From Actinomadura citrea (GTDB lineage Bacteria > Actinomycetota > Actinomycetes > Streptosporangiales > Streptosporangiaceae), in contig NZ_JACCBT010000001.1 of NCBI RefSeq assembly GCF_013409045.1, forward strand, positions 2,108,001-2,172,000: 64,000 nt of DNA, in the 5' to 3' direction. Position numbers and translations under genes: made by a program. The notes beneath the pieces are model-generated. The model had not been told where the DNA came from and searched no databases. It saw nothing but the letters and a program-made list of their open reading frames with translations. Positions within the stretch are counted from its first letter, which is position 1, and each line of letters starts with the position of its first letter. This document shows, in pieces, positions 25,526 through 34,391 of this stretch.

Positions 25526-26185
25526 TCACGTCAGGTCCCCGGCGTCCCACTCGGTGAGGAAGTCGGCGAGGAACTGCTCCAGGACGCGATGCCGTCGCTC
25601 GGCCAGGCGGCGTGCGCCCGGCGTGTTCATCCTGTCCTTCAGCAGGAGGAGCTTCTCGTGGAAGTGGTTGATCGTGGTGCCCTGGCGGTTGAGGTAGTCG
25701 TCCACGGACGCATGCAGGTGCGGCGGCAGGTCGGGCAGGTGCATGGGCTCGCCCTTGAAGCCGCCGTAGGCGAAGGCGCGCGCCACGCCGACGGCCCCGA
25801 GCGCGTCGAGCCGGTCGGCGTCCTGGACCACCTTCCCCTCGATGGTCGGCATCGCGGACACGGTGCCCGCTCCCTTGAAGGACATCGTCGCGATGATGTC
25901 CGCCACGGCCCGCGCGAGATCCTCCGGCTCGCCGAGGCCGACGAGCCAGGCGAAGGCCCGGCGCGGGCCCTCGTCCAGATCGCCGCCGTTGAGCTTGTAG
26001 TCGGAGATGTCGTGGAGCAGGGCGGCGAGTTCGACCACGTACAGGTCGGCCCCTTCTCCGGCGCCGAGCTCCCGGGCCAGCCGGTGGACCCTCGCCACAT
26101 GCCACCAGTCGTGCCCGGACGAGTCCGAGTGCAGCGTCTCCCGGGCATATTCGGCGGTGCGCTCGATGACCTCAGTCTTGTTCAC
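25526..26185 (-). CDS. HD-domain phosphohydrolase (YedJ-like)
   Basis: The 219-residue protein has a canonical HD domain: HDWWHVARVHRLA (first His-Asp, about 25-37), ELAALLHDISDYKL (HD pair, about 52-65) and VVQDADRLDALGAVG (late Asp, about 118-132). It is a cytosolic metal-dependent phosphohydrolase of unknown substrate. GTG 26185 lies inside the end of the radical-SAM remnant (14-base overlap), and its stop touches the in-frame GTG of the NUDIX gene, so all three were once one coupled operon. Confidence 0.85.
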   Translation of the reverse strand: MNKTEVIERTAEYARETLHSDSSGHDWWHVARVHRLARELGAGEGADLYVVELAALLHDISDYKLNGGDLDEGPRRAFAWLVGLGEPEDLARAVADIIATMSFKGAGTVSAMPTIEGKVVQDADRLDALGAVGVARAFAYGGFKGEPMHLPDLPPHLHASVDDYLNRQGTTINHFHEKLLLLKDRMNTPGARRLAERRHRVLEQFLADFLTEWDAGDLT

Positions 26186-26432
26186 GAGTCGGTGCTCCCG
26201 GAGTCAGGATGTCGTTGCGGACCAGGGGCCGGGACGCATCGGGGGTGGGGGCCCGGAAACCGTCGAAGTCGCAGTGCCGGCACGGTTCGAGATCCGCGCG
26301 CTCGGACCGCAGCAGGCTCGCGCGGTAGCGGGCGAGCAGCGGGGATCGCCAGATCTCCGTCAACGGAGTCTCGGTCACGTTCCCCACGAGGCCTCGGAGT
26401 GCAGCGCCATTCCCGCATCGTCGCGCCGGCGG
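26172..26432 (-). pseudogene. C-terminal SPASM-type fragment of a radical SAM protein
   Basis: The readable part, about 85 residues, contains GLVGNVTETPLTEIWRSP followed by LEPCRHCDFDGF. This is the end of a SPASM domain (GN-x4-L-x2-IW, then C-x2-C), which binds auxiliary iron-sulfur clusters in radical SAM enzymes that modify peptides or sugars. The radical SAM core with CxxxCxxC is absent; upstream is a different small gene. No proper start is found, so this is most likely a decayed gene. It overlaps the HD gene start by 14 bases. Confidence 0.6.
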
Positions 26433-26437
26433 CGTCG

Positions 26438-26614
26438 TCAGGCCCTCCCGACGCGCGGGTAGCGGGAGTTGGCGGGATGGCGGCGGCGCCGCTCCTGGTC
26501 GAGCGGCCGCTGCCAGCACAGGCTCGCCCGCGCGATCCGCCTGCGGATCGCGTTCGTGGACGAGCCGGGCTCGTACCGGCAGCCGTTCACCCGCGACGGG
26601 CGCGACCGGCTCAT
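26438..26614 (-). CDS. 58-residue basic protein coupled to the DUF2342 protein
   Basis: ATG 26614 overlaps the metalloprotease stop as ATGA. The 58 codons end in G or C in all but one case after the start, a strong coding signal even in this GC-rich DNA. The product is Arg-rich with two Cys (NGCRYEPG and ASLCWQRPLDQERRRRHPAN). No family is recognised. Translational coupling suggests a small partner of, or a conserved neighbour to, the DUF2342 protein. It is too short for confident homology by eye. Confidence 0.5.
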   Translation of the reverse strand: MSRSRPSRVNGCRYEPGSSTNAIRRRIARASLCWQRPLDQERRRRHPANSRYPRVGRA

Positions 26615-28008
26615 GCGCGCGGCCCCTCGTCGCCGGGCCCCCGTTCGCCACCGGGATCGCCGCCGTCCGGCTCCTCCCCGGAGTCCTTCTCGTCGGGCTT
26701 CTCGTCCTCGTCCAGCCCCTTGGTGAGCCTGGACAGATCGATGTCGGACAGGCCCTCGATCTCGGCGCGGCCGTGGACGAAGCCCTCCGGGTCGTCCAGG
26801 TCGTCGGACGTCGGCAGCAGGTCGGGGTGCTCCCAGACGGCGTCCCGGCCCTCGGTGCCGCGCGCCTCGGTCAGCGAGCGCCACAGCGTCGCCGCCTCCC
26901 GCAGCCGTCGCGGGCGCAGCTCCAGGCCGACGAGCGTCGCGAACGTCCGCTCCGCCGGGCCGCCCGTCGCGCGGCGCCGCCGCACCGCCTCCGCCAGCTT
27001 CACCGAACCGGGCAGCCGGCCCTGCGCGGCCTCGTTCACGACCGTGTCGACCCAGCCCTCGACCAGCGCCAGCGCGGTCTCCAGCCGGGCCAGCGCCGCC
27101 TTCTGCCGCGGCGTCTCCTCGGGCTGGAGCTGGATCTCCCCGCCGAGCGCCTCCTGGATGGCCTCCGGGTTGCTCATGTCGAGCCCCTGAACGGCCTGCT
27201 CGATGCCCGACAGGTCGACGGTGATGCCGCGCGCGTACTCCTCGACCGCGCCCAGCAGGTGCGAGCGCAGCCACGGCACATGTGTGAACAGCCGCTGGTG
27301 CGCGGCCTCCCGCAGCGCCAGGTAGAGCCGGACCTCGTCGGAGGAGACCTCCAGGCCCTCCCCGAACGCCTCGACGCCCGCGGGCAGCAGCGCCCCGACG
27401 CCGTCGGGCGCCAGCGGCAGCCCCACGTCGGCGGAGCCGGTCACCTCGCGGGCCAGCCCGCCGAGCGCCTGCCCGGCCTGCCCGCCGACCATCGCCCCGG
27501 CCATCTGCTTGACCATCCCGATCAGGGGGCCCGCCATCGCCTGCATCTCGGCGGGGATCTCGCCGCCGCCGAGCGCCCCGCCCATCGAGTCGACCATGCG
27601 GGACGCGATCGGGTCGCACACCTTCGCCCACACCGGGAGCGTCTGCTCGATCCACTCCGACCGGCTCCACGCCTGCGGCGTGCGGATCCCGGCGGGCAGC
27701 GTCGTCCGCTCGTCCAGCCACAGCTCCGCCAGGCGCAGCGCCTCCTCGACCTGGCGCCGCTCGGTGTCCACGATCGACGGGTCGCCCTGCTCCACCACGG
27801 TGTGCCGGGCGATGTTCTTGGCCAGGTCCCAGTTGAGGGGGCCGCCGCCCTCGCCGCCCGCACCCTGCCCGCCGATCATGTCCGCGAACCGGTGCAGCAT
27901 GTCGGCGAACTGGGCCATGTCGCCGCCCATGCCCTTGAACGGATCCTGGGGCCGGTCGTCGTCGTCGCCGTCCCCGGGACGGTTGAAGCCGAACGGAGTG
28001 TCACTCAT
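26611..28008 (-). CDS. DUF2342-family zinc-dependent metalloprotease-like protein
   Basis: This 465-residue protein is the actinobacterial DUF2342 type (zinc-dependent metalloprotease/F420-associated group). It starts MSDTPFGFNRPGD, has an Asp-rich then Gly-rich N-terminal part, a hydrophobic Gly/Ala/Met stretch (GPLIGMVKQMAGAMVGGQAGQ, by position about 160-180), the altered zinc-like motif REAAHQRLFTHVPWL (about 225-239) where a standard HExxH is missing, and an acidic tail. The corresponding M. tuberculosis gene is near Rv3195. ATG 28008 has AGGGG seven bases upstream. Protease activity is not certain. Confidence 0.85.
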   Translation of the reverse strand: MSDTPFGFNRPGDGDDDDRPQDPFKGMGGDMAQFADMLHRFADMIGGQGAGGEGGGPLNWDLAKNIARHTVVEQGDPSIVDTERRQVEEALRLAELWLDERTTLPAGIRTPQAWSRSEWIEQTLPVWAKVCDPIASRMVDSMGGALGGGEIPAEMQAMAGPLIGMVKQMAGAMVGGQAGQALGGLAREVTGSADVGLPLAPDGVGALLPAGVEAFGEGLEVSSDEVRLYLALREAAHQRLFTHVPWLRSHLLGAVEEYARGITVDLSGIEQAVQGLDMSNPEAIQEALGGEIQLQPEETPRQKAALARLETALALVEGWVDTVVNEAAQGRLPGSVKLAEAVRRRRATGGPAERTFATLVGLELRPRRLREAATLWRSLTEARGTEGRDAVWEHPDLLPTSDDLDDPEGFVHGRAEIEGLSDIDLSRLTKGLDEDEKPDEKDSGEEPDGGDPGGERGPGDEGPRA

Positions 28009-28097
28009 CGGTTTGCCCCTGGGATGCATGATGGGCTCATATCCGCAACGTTAGCCGGTCCCGGCAAGGTCGCGTACTCAAGGAAGGGGGCACCCCC

Positions 28098-29180
28098 GTG
28101 GCAACGGGCAAGGTTCGCCCTCGGCGTAGCAAGGGCCCGGTCGTCGCCGTCACCGGCGCGGCCACCGGCGCGGGTCGGCTGCTGGCCGCCCGGCTCGCCG
28201 AACGGGAAGAGATCCGCAAGGTCGTCGCCATCGACGGGCACCGCGGCGACGTGGCCGGAGTCACCTGGCGTGTCGTCGACATCAGGGATCCGCTGCTGCC
28301 CGGCCGGCTCTCCGACGTCGACGTGATCGTCAACCTGGACCTCGAACGGTCCCCGGACGTGGACCCGCGCGAGCGCCGCACCCACAACGTCCGCGGCGCC
28401 CAGACCGTGGTCACCGCCGCGGCGGCGGCCCGCGTCCGGCGCGTGGTCCTCGTCACGTCCGCGATGGTGTACGGGGCGGGACCCGGCAACGAGGTGCCGC
28501 TGAGCGAGGACGCGCCGCTGCTCGCCGAGGCGAGCACCTCCATCGCCGGCGACTATCTGGAGATCGAGGAGCTGGCCGCCACCGCGCACCTCACCCACCC
28601 CGGGGTGGAGGTCACCGTCGTCCGCCCCGCCGCGCTCGCCGGGCCCGGTGTGGACACCGTCGTCACCCGGCACTTCGAGGCGCCCCGGCTCCTGTCGGTC
28701 AAGGGCAGCACGCCCGGCTGGCAGTTCTGCCACATCGATGACCTCGCGTCCGCCCTGGACGTCGTCGTCACCGAGAACCTGGCCGGCCCTCTCGCCGTCG
28801 GCTCCGAGGGCTGGCTCGGCCCCGAGGAGGTCGCCGAGATCACCGGCAAGCGCCCCATCGAGCTGCCCGCCGCCCTCACCTTCGGGATGGCGCAGCGCCT
28901 GCACCGGCTCGGCATGACCCCCGCGCCCGCCACCGACCTGCACTACGTCGCCTACCCGTGGGTCGTGGACTGCGCGCGGCTGCGCGCCGCCGGCTGGAAA
29001 CCCCTCCACGACAACGCGGCCGCCCTGCGCGCCGTGATGGAGGAGACCGCCGGGCGGCACGCCGTCGTCGGCCGTCGCGTCGGGGGCAAGGAGGCCACCA
29101 TGGCGACCGCCGCGGGCGCCACCGTCGCCGCGATCGGCGCGGCCGCCGCCATCCGCCGCGCCCGCAAGCGCCGCCGCTGA
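28098..29180 (+). CDS. NAD-dependent epimerase/dehydratase (extended SDR)
   Basis: The 360-residue protein has an SDR Rossmann fold: VAVTGAATGAGRLLAARLA (about 16-34), a DVD-VNL second strand, LVTSAMVYGAG (Ser and Tyr, about 122-132) and WQFCHIDDLASAL. The Y-x3-K motif is not clean (YLEIEELAA), so it may be a non-catalytic or atypical member. It ends with a short apolar stretch (ATVAAIGAAAAI) and RRARKRRR, suggesting membrane association. GTG 28098 follows GGAAGGGGG. It is divergent from the DUF2342 gene and ends at a bidirectional terminator. Confidence 0.83.
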   Translation: MATGKVRPRRSKGPVVAVTGAATGAGRLLAARLAEREEIRKVVAIDGHRGDVAGVTWRVVDIRDPLLPGRLSDVDVIVNLDLERSPDVDPRERRTHNVRGAQTVVTAAAAARVRRVVLVTSAMVYGAGPGNEVPLSEDAPLLAEASTSIAGDYLEIEELAATAHLTHPGVEVTVVRPAALAGPGVDTVVTRHFEAPRLLSVKGSTPGWQFCHIDDLASALDVVVTENLAGPLAVGSEGWLGPEEVAEITGKRPIELPAALTFGMAQRLHRLGMTPAPATDLHYVAYPWVVDCARLRAAGWKPLHDNAAALRAVMEETAGRHAVVGRRVGGKEATMATAAGATVAAIGAAAAIRRARKRRR

Positions 29181-29184
29181 ACCC

Positions 29185-29213
29185 CGCCGGCCCGCCCTTC
29201 CGGCGGGCCGGCG
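29185..29213. terminator. bidirectional terminator between SDR and UPF0182 genes
   Basis: CGCCGGCCCGCC (29185-29196) pairs perfectly with GGCGGGCCGGCG (29202-29213) around a 5-base loop between two convergent stops. Confidence 0.7.
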
Positions 29214-29219
29214 GCGCCG

Positions 29220-32138
29220 TCAGCTCGCCGGCGCCGTGGCGCTCGGCGAGGCGGACGGCGACGGCGAACCCGACGGGCTCGGCGACGGGCTGGGGGAGGT
29301 CTTCGGCGCCTTGTGGCCCGCGGCCGACAGCGCGGCCTGCGCGTCCTTGATCCGCTTCCAGGCCTCGCCCATGCCCGGGTAGTCGCCCTTCTTCTGGGCG
29401 CTCTCGTAGTCGGCCACGGCGGCCTTCAGATCCTCGATCGCCTTCTGCGCCGACGCGCTCAGCTGCTGGTCCGGCGGCACCTGCGATCCAGGCTGCGCCG
29501 GGGCGCCGGTGCCGCCGAGCACCTGCTTCAACGCCTCGTCGAGGGTGTCGGCCGCGGCGATGCCCTCCCCGTACCGCACGAGGATCTTGCCGCGGATCGG
29601 GTAGGGCTGCTGCTCGGAGCCGCCCGCCGCCTTCGTGTACATCGGCTCCACGTACAGCAGGCCGCCCCCGAACGGGATCGTCAGCAGGTTGCCCGGGACG
29701 GTCTTCGTCCCGCCCTGCCGCAAGGCGAACAGATCGGACTTCACCTTCGGATCGGTCTCGAAGGAGTTCTGCACCTGGCCCGGCCCCGCCGGCTGCGCGT
29801 TGCGCGGCATCTGCAGGATCTGGATCTGCCCGTAGTCGCGCCCCGGGTTCGACCCCACCGACATGAACGCGGCGAGCTGCGGGTTGCCGCGCGGGTTGAA
29901 CACCGTGGTCAGTGAGAAGGACTGGGCGTCCTGGCCCGGCATCCGCAGGCTCTGGTAGTAGGGGGGCTGCTGCTTGCCCTTGGCGGACGGGTCCTCGGGC
30001 ACCTCCCAGAAGCCCTCCCCGTTGTAGAACGCCGACGGGTCCGTCACGTGGTACTTCGTGAGGACCTTCCGCTGGACCTTGAACTGGTCCTGCGGGTAGC
30101 GGAAGTGCGACTCCAGCTCCGGCGGGATCGACGACCGCGGCTGCACCGTGCCGTCGAACACCTTCATCCACGTCTTGGTGATCGGGTCGTTCTCGTCCCA
30201 CTGGTAGAGGTGGACCGTGCCGTCGTAGGCGTCCACCGTCGCCTTCACCGAGTTGCGCAGGTAGTTGATGTGGTCGTTGGCCTGCCGCGCCACCGCCGAC
30301 CGCGTGTCGGTGATCGTGTCGCGGGTGGCCTCCCCGAGGCTCATCTCCTCCGAGTACGGATAGCTGCCGGACGTCGTGTAGCCGTCCACCACCCACAGGA
30401 TGCGGCCGTTCACCACCGTCGGGTACGGGTCGCCGTCCAGCGTCAGCCACGGCGCCGCCTTCTGCACCATCTGCCGCGGCGACCGGTCGTAGAGGATCTT
30501 CGCGTTCTTGTCGATCGCGCCCGACAGCAGCAGGTTCTTGTCCTGGAACTTCGCCGAGTACAGCAGCCGGTGCGCGAACGAGTCGACGGGCACGCCGCCC
30601 TGCCCGTCGTAGGTGCTGCTCTGCTGCCCCGAGGGGCTGTTGTCCGGGTAGTTCAGCTCCTGCTGACCGCGGCCGCCGACCACCGAGTACCGCGGCGAGC
30701 GCTCCCCGAAGTAGATCTCCGGCTGCGCCACCTTGATCGGCTGGTTCGGGGACGCCGGCATGTCCGGGGTGATGAAGGCCGGCTCCGTCGAGTCGAAACG
30801 GTCGCCGTAGGCGGACACGAACCCGTAGCCGTGCGTGTAGACCATGTGGTCCTTCACCCAGCTGCGCTGCCCCACCGGCGCCCCGGACAGCTCGCGCAGC
30901 GCGACCACGGTGTCGACGAGCTTGCCGTCCACCTGGTAGCGGTCGACGTCCAGCGTGTCGGGGAACCGGTAGAACGGCCGGATCCGCTGCAACTGCTGGA
31001 ACGTCTCGCCCACCACGTTCGGGTCGAGGACGCGCACCCCGCTCTGCCCGAGCTTCCCGGCCTCGTCCTGGAGGGACTTCTTGTCGGTCACCGGCTGCGA
31101 CCCGTACGGGACGACCCGCGCCCCGTCCACCCCGTAGGCCCTGCGCGTGAACTCGATGTTGCGCTGGATGAACTGGCGCTCCCTGGCCAGCTCGTCCGGC
31201 TTCACCTGGAACTGCTGGATCAGCAGCGGGTACACCCCGCCGAGCAGGATCGCCGACAGCACCAGCAGCGTGAACCCGACGCCCGGCAGCATCATGCCGC
31301 GCCGCAGCAGGTTGCTGAAGAACATGGCGGCGCACAGCAGGGCGATCACGGCCAGGATCGTCTTCGCCGGCAGCAGCGCGTTCACGTCCGTGTAGGACGC
31401 GCCCGTCGCCACCCCGCGCTCCGAATGCACCAGCCCGTACCGGTCGAACCAGTACGCGACCGCCTTCAGCAGGATGAACAACCCGAACAGCACCGACAGG
31501 TGCGCCCGCGCGGGCGGGCTCGCCTTGTCGCCCGGCCCCTGCAGCCGCAGGCCCCCGTACAGGTAGTGCACCATCACCGCGGCCAGGATCGACAGGATCA
31601 CCGTCGCGAAGACGACCCCGATGACGAGGCGCAGGAACGGGTACGTGAAGACGTAGAACGAGACGTCCTTGTGGAACTGCGGGTCCTTCACGCCGAACGG
31701 GGTCCGGTTCAGGAACGCCAGCCACACGGGCCACTGGCCCGCCACCGACGACCCCGTCAGCATCCCCAGCACCCCGAGCAGGCCCCACGCGATCAGCCGC
31801 CGCCGCGGGTCGATCACCGCCCGGTAGCGCTCCAGGCCCTGCTGCTCCACCGACAGCGGGCGGTACGCCGGGCGCAGCCGGTACGCCACCGCCACGTTCG
31901 CGCCCACCACCAGCGCCATCAGCAGCCCGGCCCCGAAGAACAGGACCACCTTCGCCCGGAGTTGCGTCGTGTAGACCGACGAGAAACCGATCGAGCGGTA
32001 CCACAGCAGGTCCGTGTACACGGCCGTGAAGACCAGGAAGGCGACCAGCAGCGCGGCCAGCGCCACCATCACCGGCAGCAGCAGCCGCGTCCGTCCGGTA
32101 CCGAGCCGGCGCCCGATACCGGGAGTCCGGAAGGTCAA
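29220..32138 (-). CDS. UPF0182 large membrane protein (COG1615)
   Basis: The 972-residue protein matches the UPF0182 family, M. tuberculosis Rv3193c type. The first 310 residues hold about seven membrane helices (for example LLLPVMVALAALLVAFLVF and VVLFFGAGLLMALVVGANVAV); a long extracytoplasmic region follows with Tyr-rich motifs. The tail is a Ser-Pro/Thr low-complexity stretch, positions about 935-972. TTG 32138 is chosen since GGAGGGG lies five bases before it; no ATG or GTG is near. The function is unknown, perhaps envelope-related. Confidence 0.9.
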   Translation of the reverse strand: MTFRTPGIGRRLGTGRTRLLLPVMVALAALLVAFLVFTAVYTDLLWYRSIGFSSVYTTQLRAKVVLFFGAGLLMALVVGANVAVAYRLRPAYRPLSVEQQGLERYRAVIDPRRRLIAWGLLGVLGMLTGSSVAGQWPVWLAFLNRTPFGVKDPQFHKDVSFYVFTYPFLRLVIGVVFATVILSILAAVMVHYLYGGLRLQGPGDKASPPARAHLSVLFGLFILLKAVAYWFDRYGLVHSERGVATGASYTDVNALLPAKTILAVIALLCAAMFFSNLLRRGMMLPGVGFTLLVLSAILLGGVYPLLIQQFQVKPDELARERQFIQRNIEFTRRAYGVDGARVVPYGSQPVTDKKSLQDEAGKLGQSGVRVLDPNVVGETFQQLQRIRPFYRFPDTLDVDRYQVDGKLVDTVVALRELSGAPVGQRSWVKDHMVYTHGYGFVSAYGDRFDSTEPAFITPDMPASPNQPIKVAQPEIYFGERSPRYSVVGGRGQQELNYPDNSPSGQQSSTYDGQGGVPVDSFAHRLLYSAKFQDKNLLLSGAIDKNAKILYDRSPRQMVQKAAPWLTLDGDPYPTVVNGRILWVVDGYTTSGSYPYSEEMSLGEATRDTITDTRSAVARQANDHINYLRNSVKATVDAYDGTVHLYQWDENDPITKTWMKVFDGTVQPRSSIPPELESHFRYPQDQFKVQRKVLTKYHVTDPSAFYNGEGFWEVPEDPSAKGKQQPPYYQSLRMPGQDAQSFSLTTVFNPRGNPQLAAFMSVGSNPGRDYGQIQILQMPRNAQPAGPGQVQNSFETDPKVKSDLFALRQGGTKTVPGNLLTIPFGGGLLYVEPMYTKAAGGSEQQPYPIRGKILVRYGEGIAAADTLDEALKQVLGGTGAPAQPGSQVPPDQQLSASAQKAIEDLKAAVADYESAQKKGDYPGMGEAWKRIKDAQAALSAAGHKAPKTSPSPSPSPSGSPSPSASPSATAPAS

Positions 32139-32256
32139 GTGGCCCCTCCGATCGAGATCTCTCCCACCGGCCGCCCGCCGGTGCTGTAGATGCAACTTAC
32201 CGACTGGGACGGGGGTTCCCGCACTTCCCCGGGCTGAATGGGGGAAAGATGGGTCC

Positions 32257-32787
32257 GTGAGTCTTCTGGAAGAAGTCGTGCTGGACCTCGAACGTCACTC
32301 GGCCCAGGAGGGCTGGGACAGCGCGCCGCGCATCTACGCCCTCGTCCGCAGCTCCGAACTGCGCCGCGCCGAGCCCGAGCTCGCCGAGCAACTCGGCCTG
32401 CAGGACGGCGCCGACACCCTCGCCGCCCTCGAACAGCCCGCCCTGCCCGACCAGGCCGGCGTCGAGGACGCCCTCGCCACCATCGCCTGGCCCGACACCG
32501 TCGAGGGCTGCGCCCTCGTCCTGGAGCGGATCGTCCTGCCGCCCGAGGTCGAGGAGGAGATCCCCGAGGACGAGGCCCGCGCCGCCGAGTTCGCCACGTC
32601 CCACCCCAGGCGGGAGGACGTGCGCATGATCGTCGGCGTGCTGCGCGACGGCGCCCGGCACTCCGCCCTCCGGCTGCGCCGCCACGACACCGACGACGAG
32701 GTCCTCACCGGGCCCGACCTCGTCCCCGCCCTCGCCGAGGCGCTGGCCGCCACCCTCGAACCCGACGAGCCCGGCGCACCCGAGTAA
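32257..32787 (+). CDS. PPA1309-family protein
   Basis: This 176-residue acidic protein matches the actinobacterial PPA1309 family: VVLDLERHSAQEGWDSAPRIYALV near the start, IAWPDTVEGCALVLERIVLPP in the middle and REDVRMIVGVLRDGARHSALRLR later. The function is unknown. GTG 32257 follows GGGGGAAAGAT. It lies between UPF0182 (divergent) and moaE, and neighbours are conserved across actinomycetes, so it is likely core. Confidence 0.87.
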   Translation: MSLLEEVVLDLERHSAQEGWDSAPRIYALVRSSELRRAEPELAEQLGLQDGADTLAALEQPALPDQAGVEDALATIAWPDTVEGCALVLERIVLPPEVEEEIPEDEARAAEFATSHPRREDVRMIVGVLRDGARHSALRLRRHDTDDEVLTGPDLVPALAEALAATLEPDEPGAPE

Positions 32788-32820
32788 AGGCGACCGCCCC
32801 GGAGAGGTAGCCTGCGGGAC

Positions 32821-33264
32821 GTGAGCCAAAGCGTTACCGGCGGGGACGTCATCCGGCTGATCGGCGTGCGCGACACGCCCCTGTCCGTCGACGAGGTGTA
32901 CGCCGCCGTCGGCGCCTCCGGCGCCGGCGGCACCGCCGTCTTCGCCGGGACCGTCCGCGACACCGACCACGCCCGCGCCGTCACCGCCCTCTCCTACAGC
33001 GCCCACCCCAGCGCCGAGCGCGAACTCCGCGCCGTCATGGAGAAGGTCGCCGCCGACTTCCCCGTCCTCGGCCTCGCCGCCCTCCACCGCATCGGTGACC
33101 TGCGCATCGGCGACATCGCCGTCGTCGTCGCCGCGTCCTGCCCCCACCGCGAGGAGGCCTTCGCCGCCTGCCGCCGCCTCATCGACGACCTCAAGGCCCA
33201 CGTCCCCATCTGGAAGCATCAGACGTTCGCCGACGGAGGCGACGAGTGGGTCGGGGCCTGCTGA
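32821..33264 (+). CDS. moaE: molybdopterin synthase catalytic subunit MoaE
   Basis: The 147-residue protein is MoaE, the large subunit of molybdopterin synthase, which moves sulfur from MoaD thiocarboxylate to precursor Z. Visible marks are GGTAVFAGTVRD (about 36-47), HRIGDLRIGDIAVVVAASCPHR and the catalytic lysine in PIWKHQTFADG. GTG 32821 starts the gene 33 bases after PPA1309. No moaD or other moa gene is present here, so the partners are elsewhere. The Lon-like protease gene follows after 27 bases. Confidence 0.9.
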   Translation: MSQSVTGGDVIRLIGVRDTPLSVDEVYAAVGASGAGGTAVFAGTVRDTDHARAVTALSYSAHPSAERELRAVMEKVAADFPVLGLAALHRIGDLRIGDIAVVVAASCPHREEAFAACRRLIDDLKAHVPIWKHQTFADGGDEWVGAC

Positions 33265-33291
33265 GGGCCCGAACCGCATAGAGTTTCCGGC

Positions 33292-34341
33292 ATGTCTCGT
33301 CGTGCCGCCACGCTCACCCTCGCGAGCGTGCTCGTCCTCGTGCTCGCCGTCGTCGGCTCCGTCATGCGCGTCCCGTACGTCGCCCTGATGCCCGGCCCCA
33401 CGAGCAACACCCTCGGCACGAACGACAAGGGCCAGCCCCTCATCAGGATCGAGGGCCGCCAGACCTACCCCGACCAGGGCCACCTCAACTTCACCACCGT
33501 CACCTACCGCGGCGGCCCCGGCGGACGCATCGACCTGTTCACCGCCCTGCGCGGCTGGTTCGCCGGCGACACCGCCATCGTCCCCGAAGAGACGATCTTC
33601 CCCAAGGACGAGTCGCCCAAGCAGGTCGACCAGGAGAACACCCGCGCGATGCAGGACTCCCAGCAGAGCGCCGAAGCCGCCGCCCTCCACGAACTCCGCG
33701 TCCCCGTCACCACCCGCGTCGTCGTCGACGGCGTCCAGAAGGGGCGCCCCGCCGACGGCGCCCTCAAGCCCGGCGACGAGATCACCGCCCTCGACGGCGC
33801 CGCCGTCACCAGCGTCTCCCAGGTCACCGGCGGCATGGCCAAGCGCGCGATCGGCGCCCCCGTCACCCTCGCCTACACGCGCGACGGCAAGCAGGGCAAG
33901 GCCACCCTCAAGACCGTCGCCGACCCCGGCGGCAAGCGCGCCGTCGTCGGCATCGTCCTCTCCGACCAGTACAAGTTCCCCTTCAAGATCGACATCAGCA
34001 TCGGCGACATCGGCGGCCCCTCCGCCGGCCTCATGTTCTCCCTCGCCATCGTCGACAAGCTCACCCCCGGCCCCCTCACCCAGGGCAGGTTCATCGCCGG
34101 CACCGGCACCATCACCCCCGACGGCAAGGTCGGCCCCATCGGCGGCATCCAGCAGAAGATGATCGCCGCCCGCAGGGCCGGCGCCACCGTCTTCCTCACC
34201 CCCAAGGACAACTGCGCCGACGCCGCCGGCTCCCGCCCCGACGGCCTCCGCCTCGTCCGCGCCGACACCCTCCACGACGCCGTCCAGGCCCTCAACGCCC
34301 TCACGAGCGGCAAGGGCGCCGTCCCCGCCTGCACCCGATGA
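33292..34341 (+). CDS. Lon-like PDZ/S16 secreted serine protease (YlbL type)
   Basis: The 349-residue protein begins with a signal anchor (LTLASVLVLVLAVVGSVM, about 7-24), then a PDZ-like part (GRPADGALKPGDEITALDGAAV, by position about 150-171) and a C-terminal Lon-type S16 domain with the catalytic Ser in GGPSAGLMFSL (about 243) and Lys in GGIQQKMIAARRAG (about 288). It is the M. tuberculosis Rv3194c type. It should degrade or process envelope proteins outside the membrane. ATG 33292 is used. Confidence 0.9.
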   Translation: MSRRAATLTLASVLVLVLAVVGSVMRVPYVALMPGPTSNTLGTNDKGQPLIRIEGRQTYPDQGHLNFTTVTYRGGPGGRIDLFTALRGWFAGDTAIVPEETIFPKDESPKQVDQENTRAMQDSQQSAEAAALHELRVPVTTRVVVDGVQKGRPADGALKPGDEITALDGAAVTSVSQVTGGMAKRAIGAPVTLAYTRDGKQGKATLKTVADPGGKRAVVGIVLSDQYKFPFKIDISIGDIGGPSAGLMFSLAIVDKLTPGPLTQGRFIAGTGTITPDGKVGPIGGIQQKMIAARRAGATVFLTPKDNCADAAGSRPDGLRLVRADTLHDAVQALNALTSGKGAVPACTR

Positions 34342-34391
34342 CGCCACGCGTACCGACCACTCCCTCACATGCCATAGACTTAAGACATCAC

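Noticed and set aside
28876..32004. Long minus-strand frame (over 1,000 codons) overlapping the UPF0182 gene
   Set aside because: It is a shadow frame rich in Arg, Gly and Ala with no family motif; the UPF0182 frame has membrane helices and clear family sequence.
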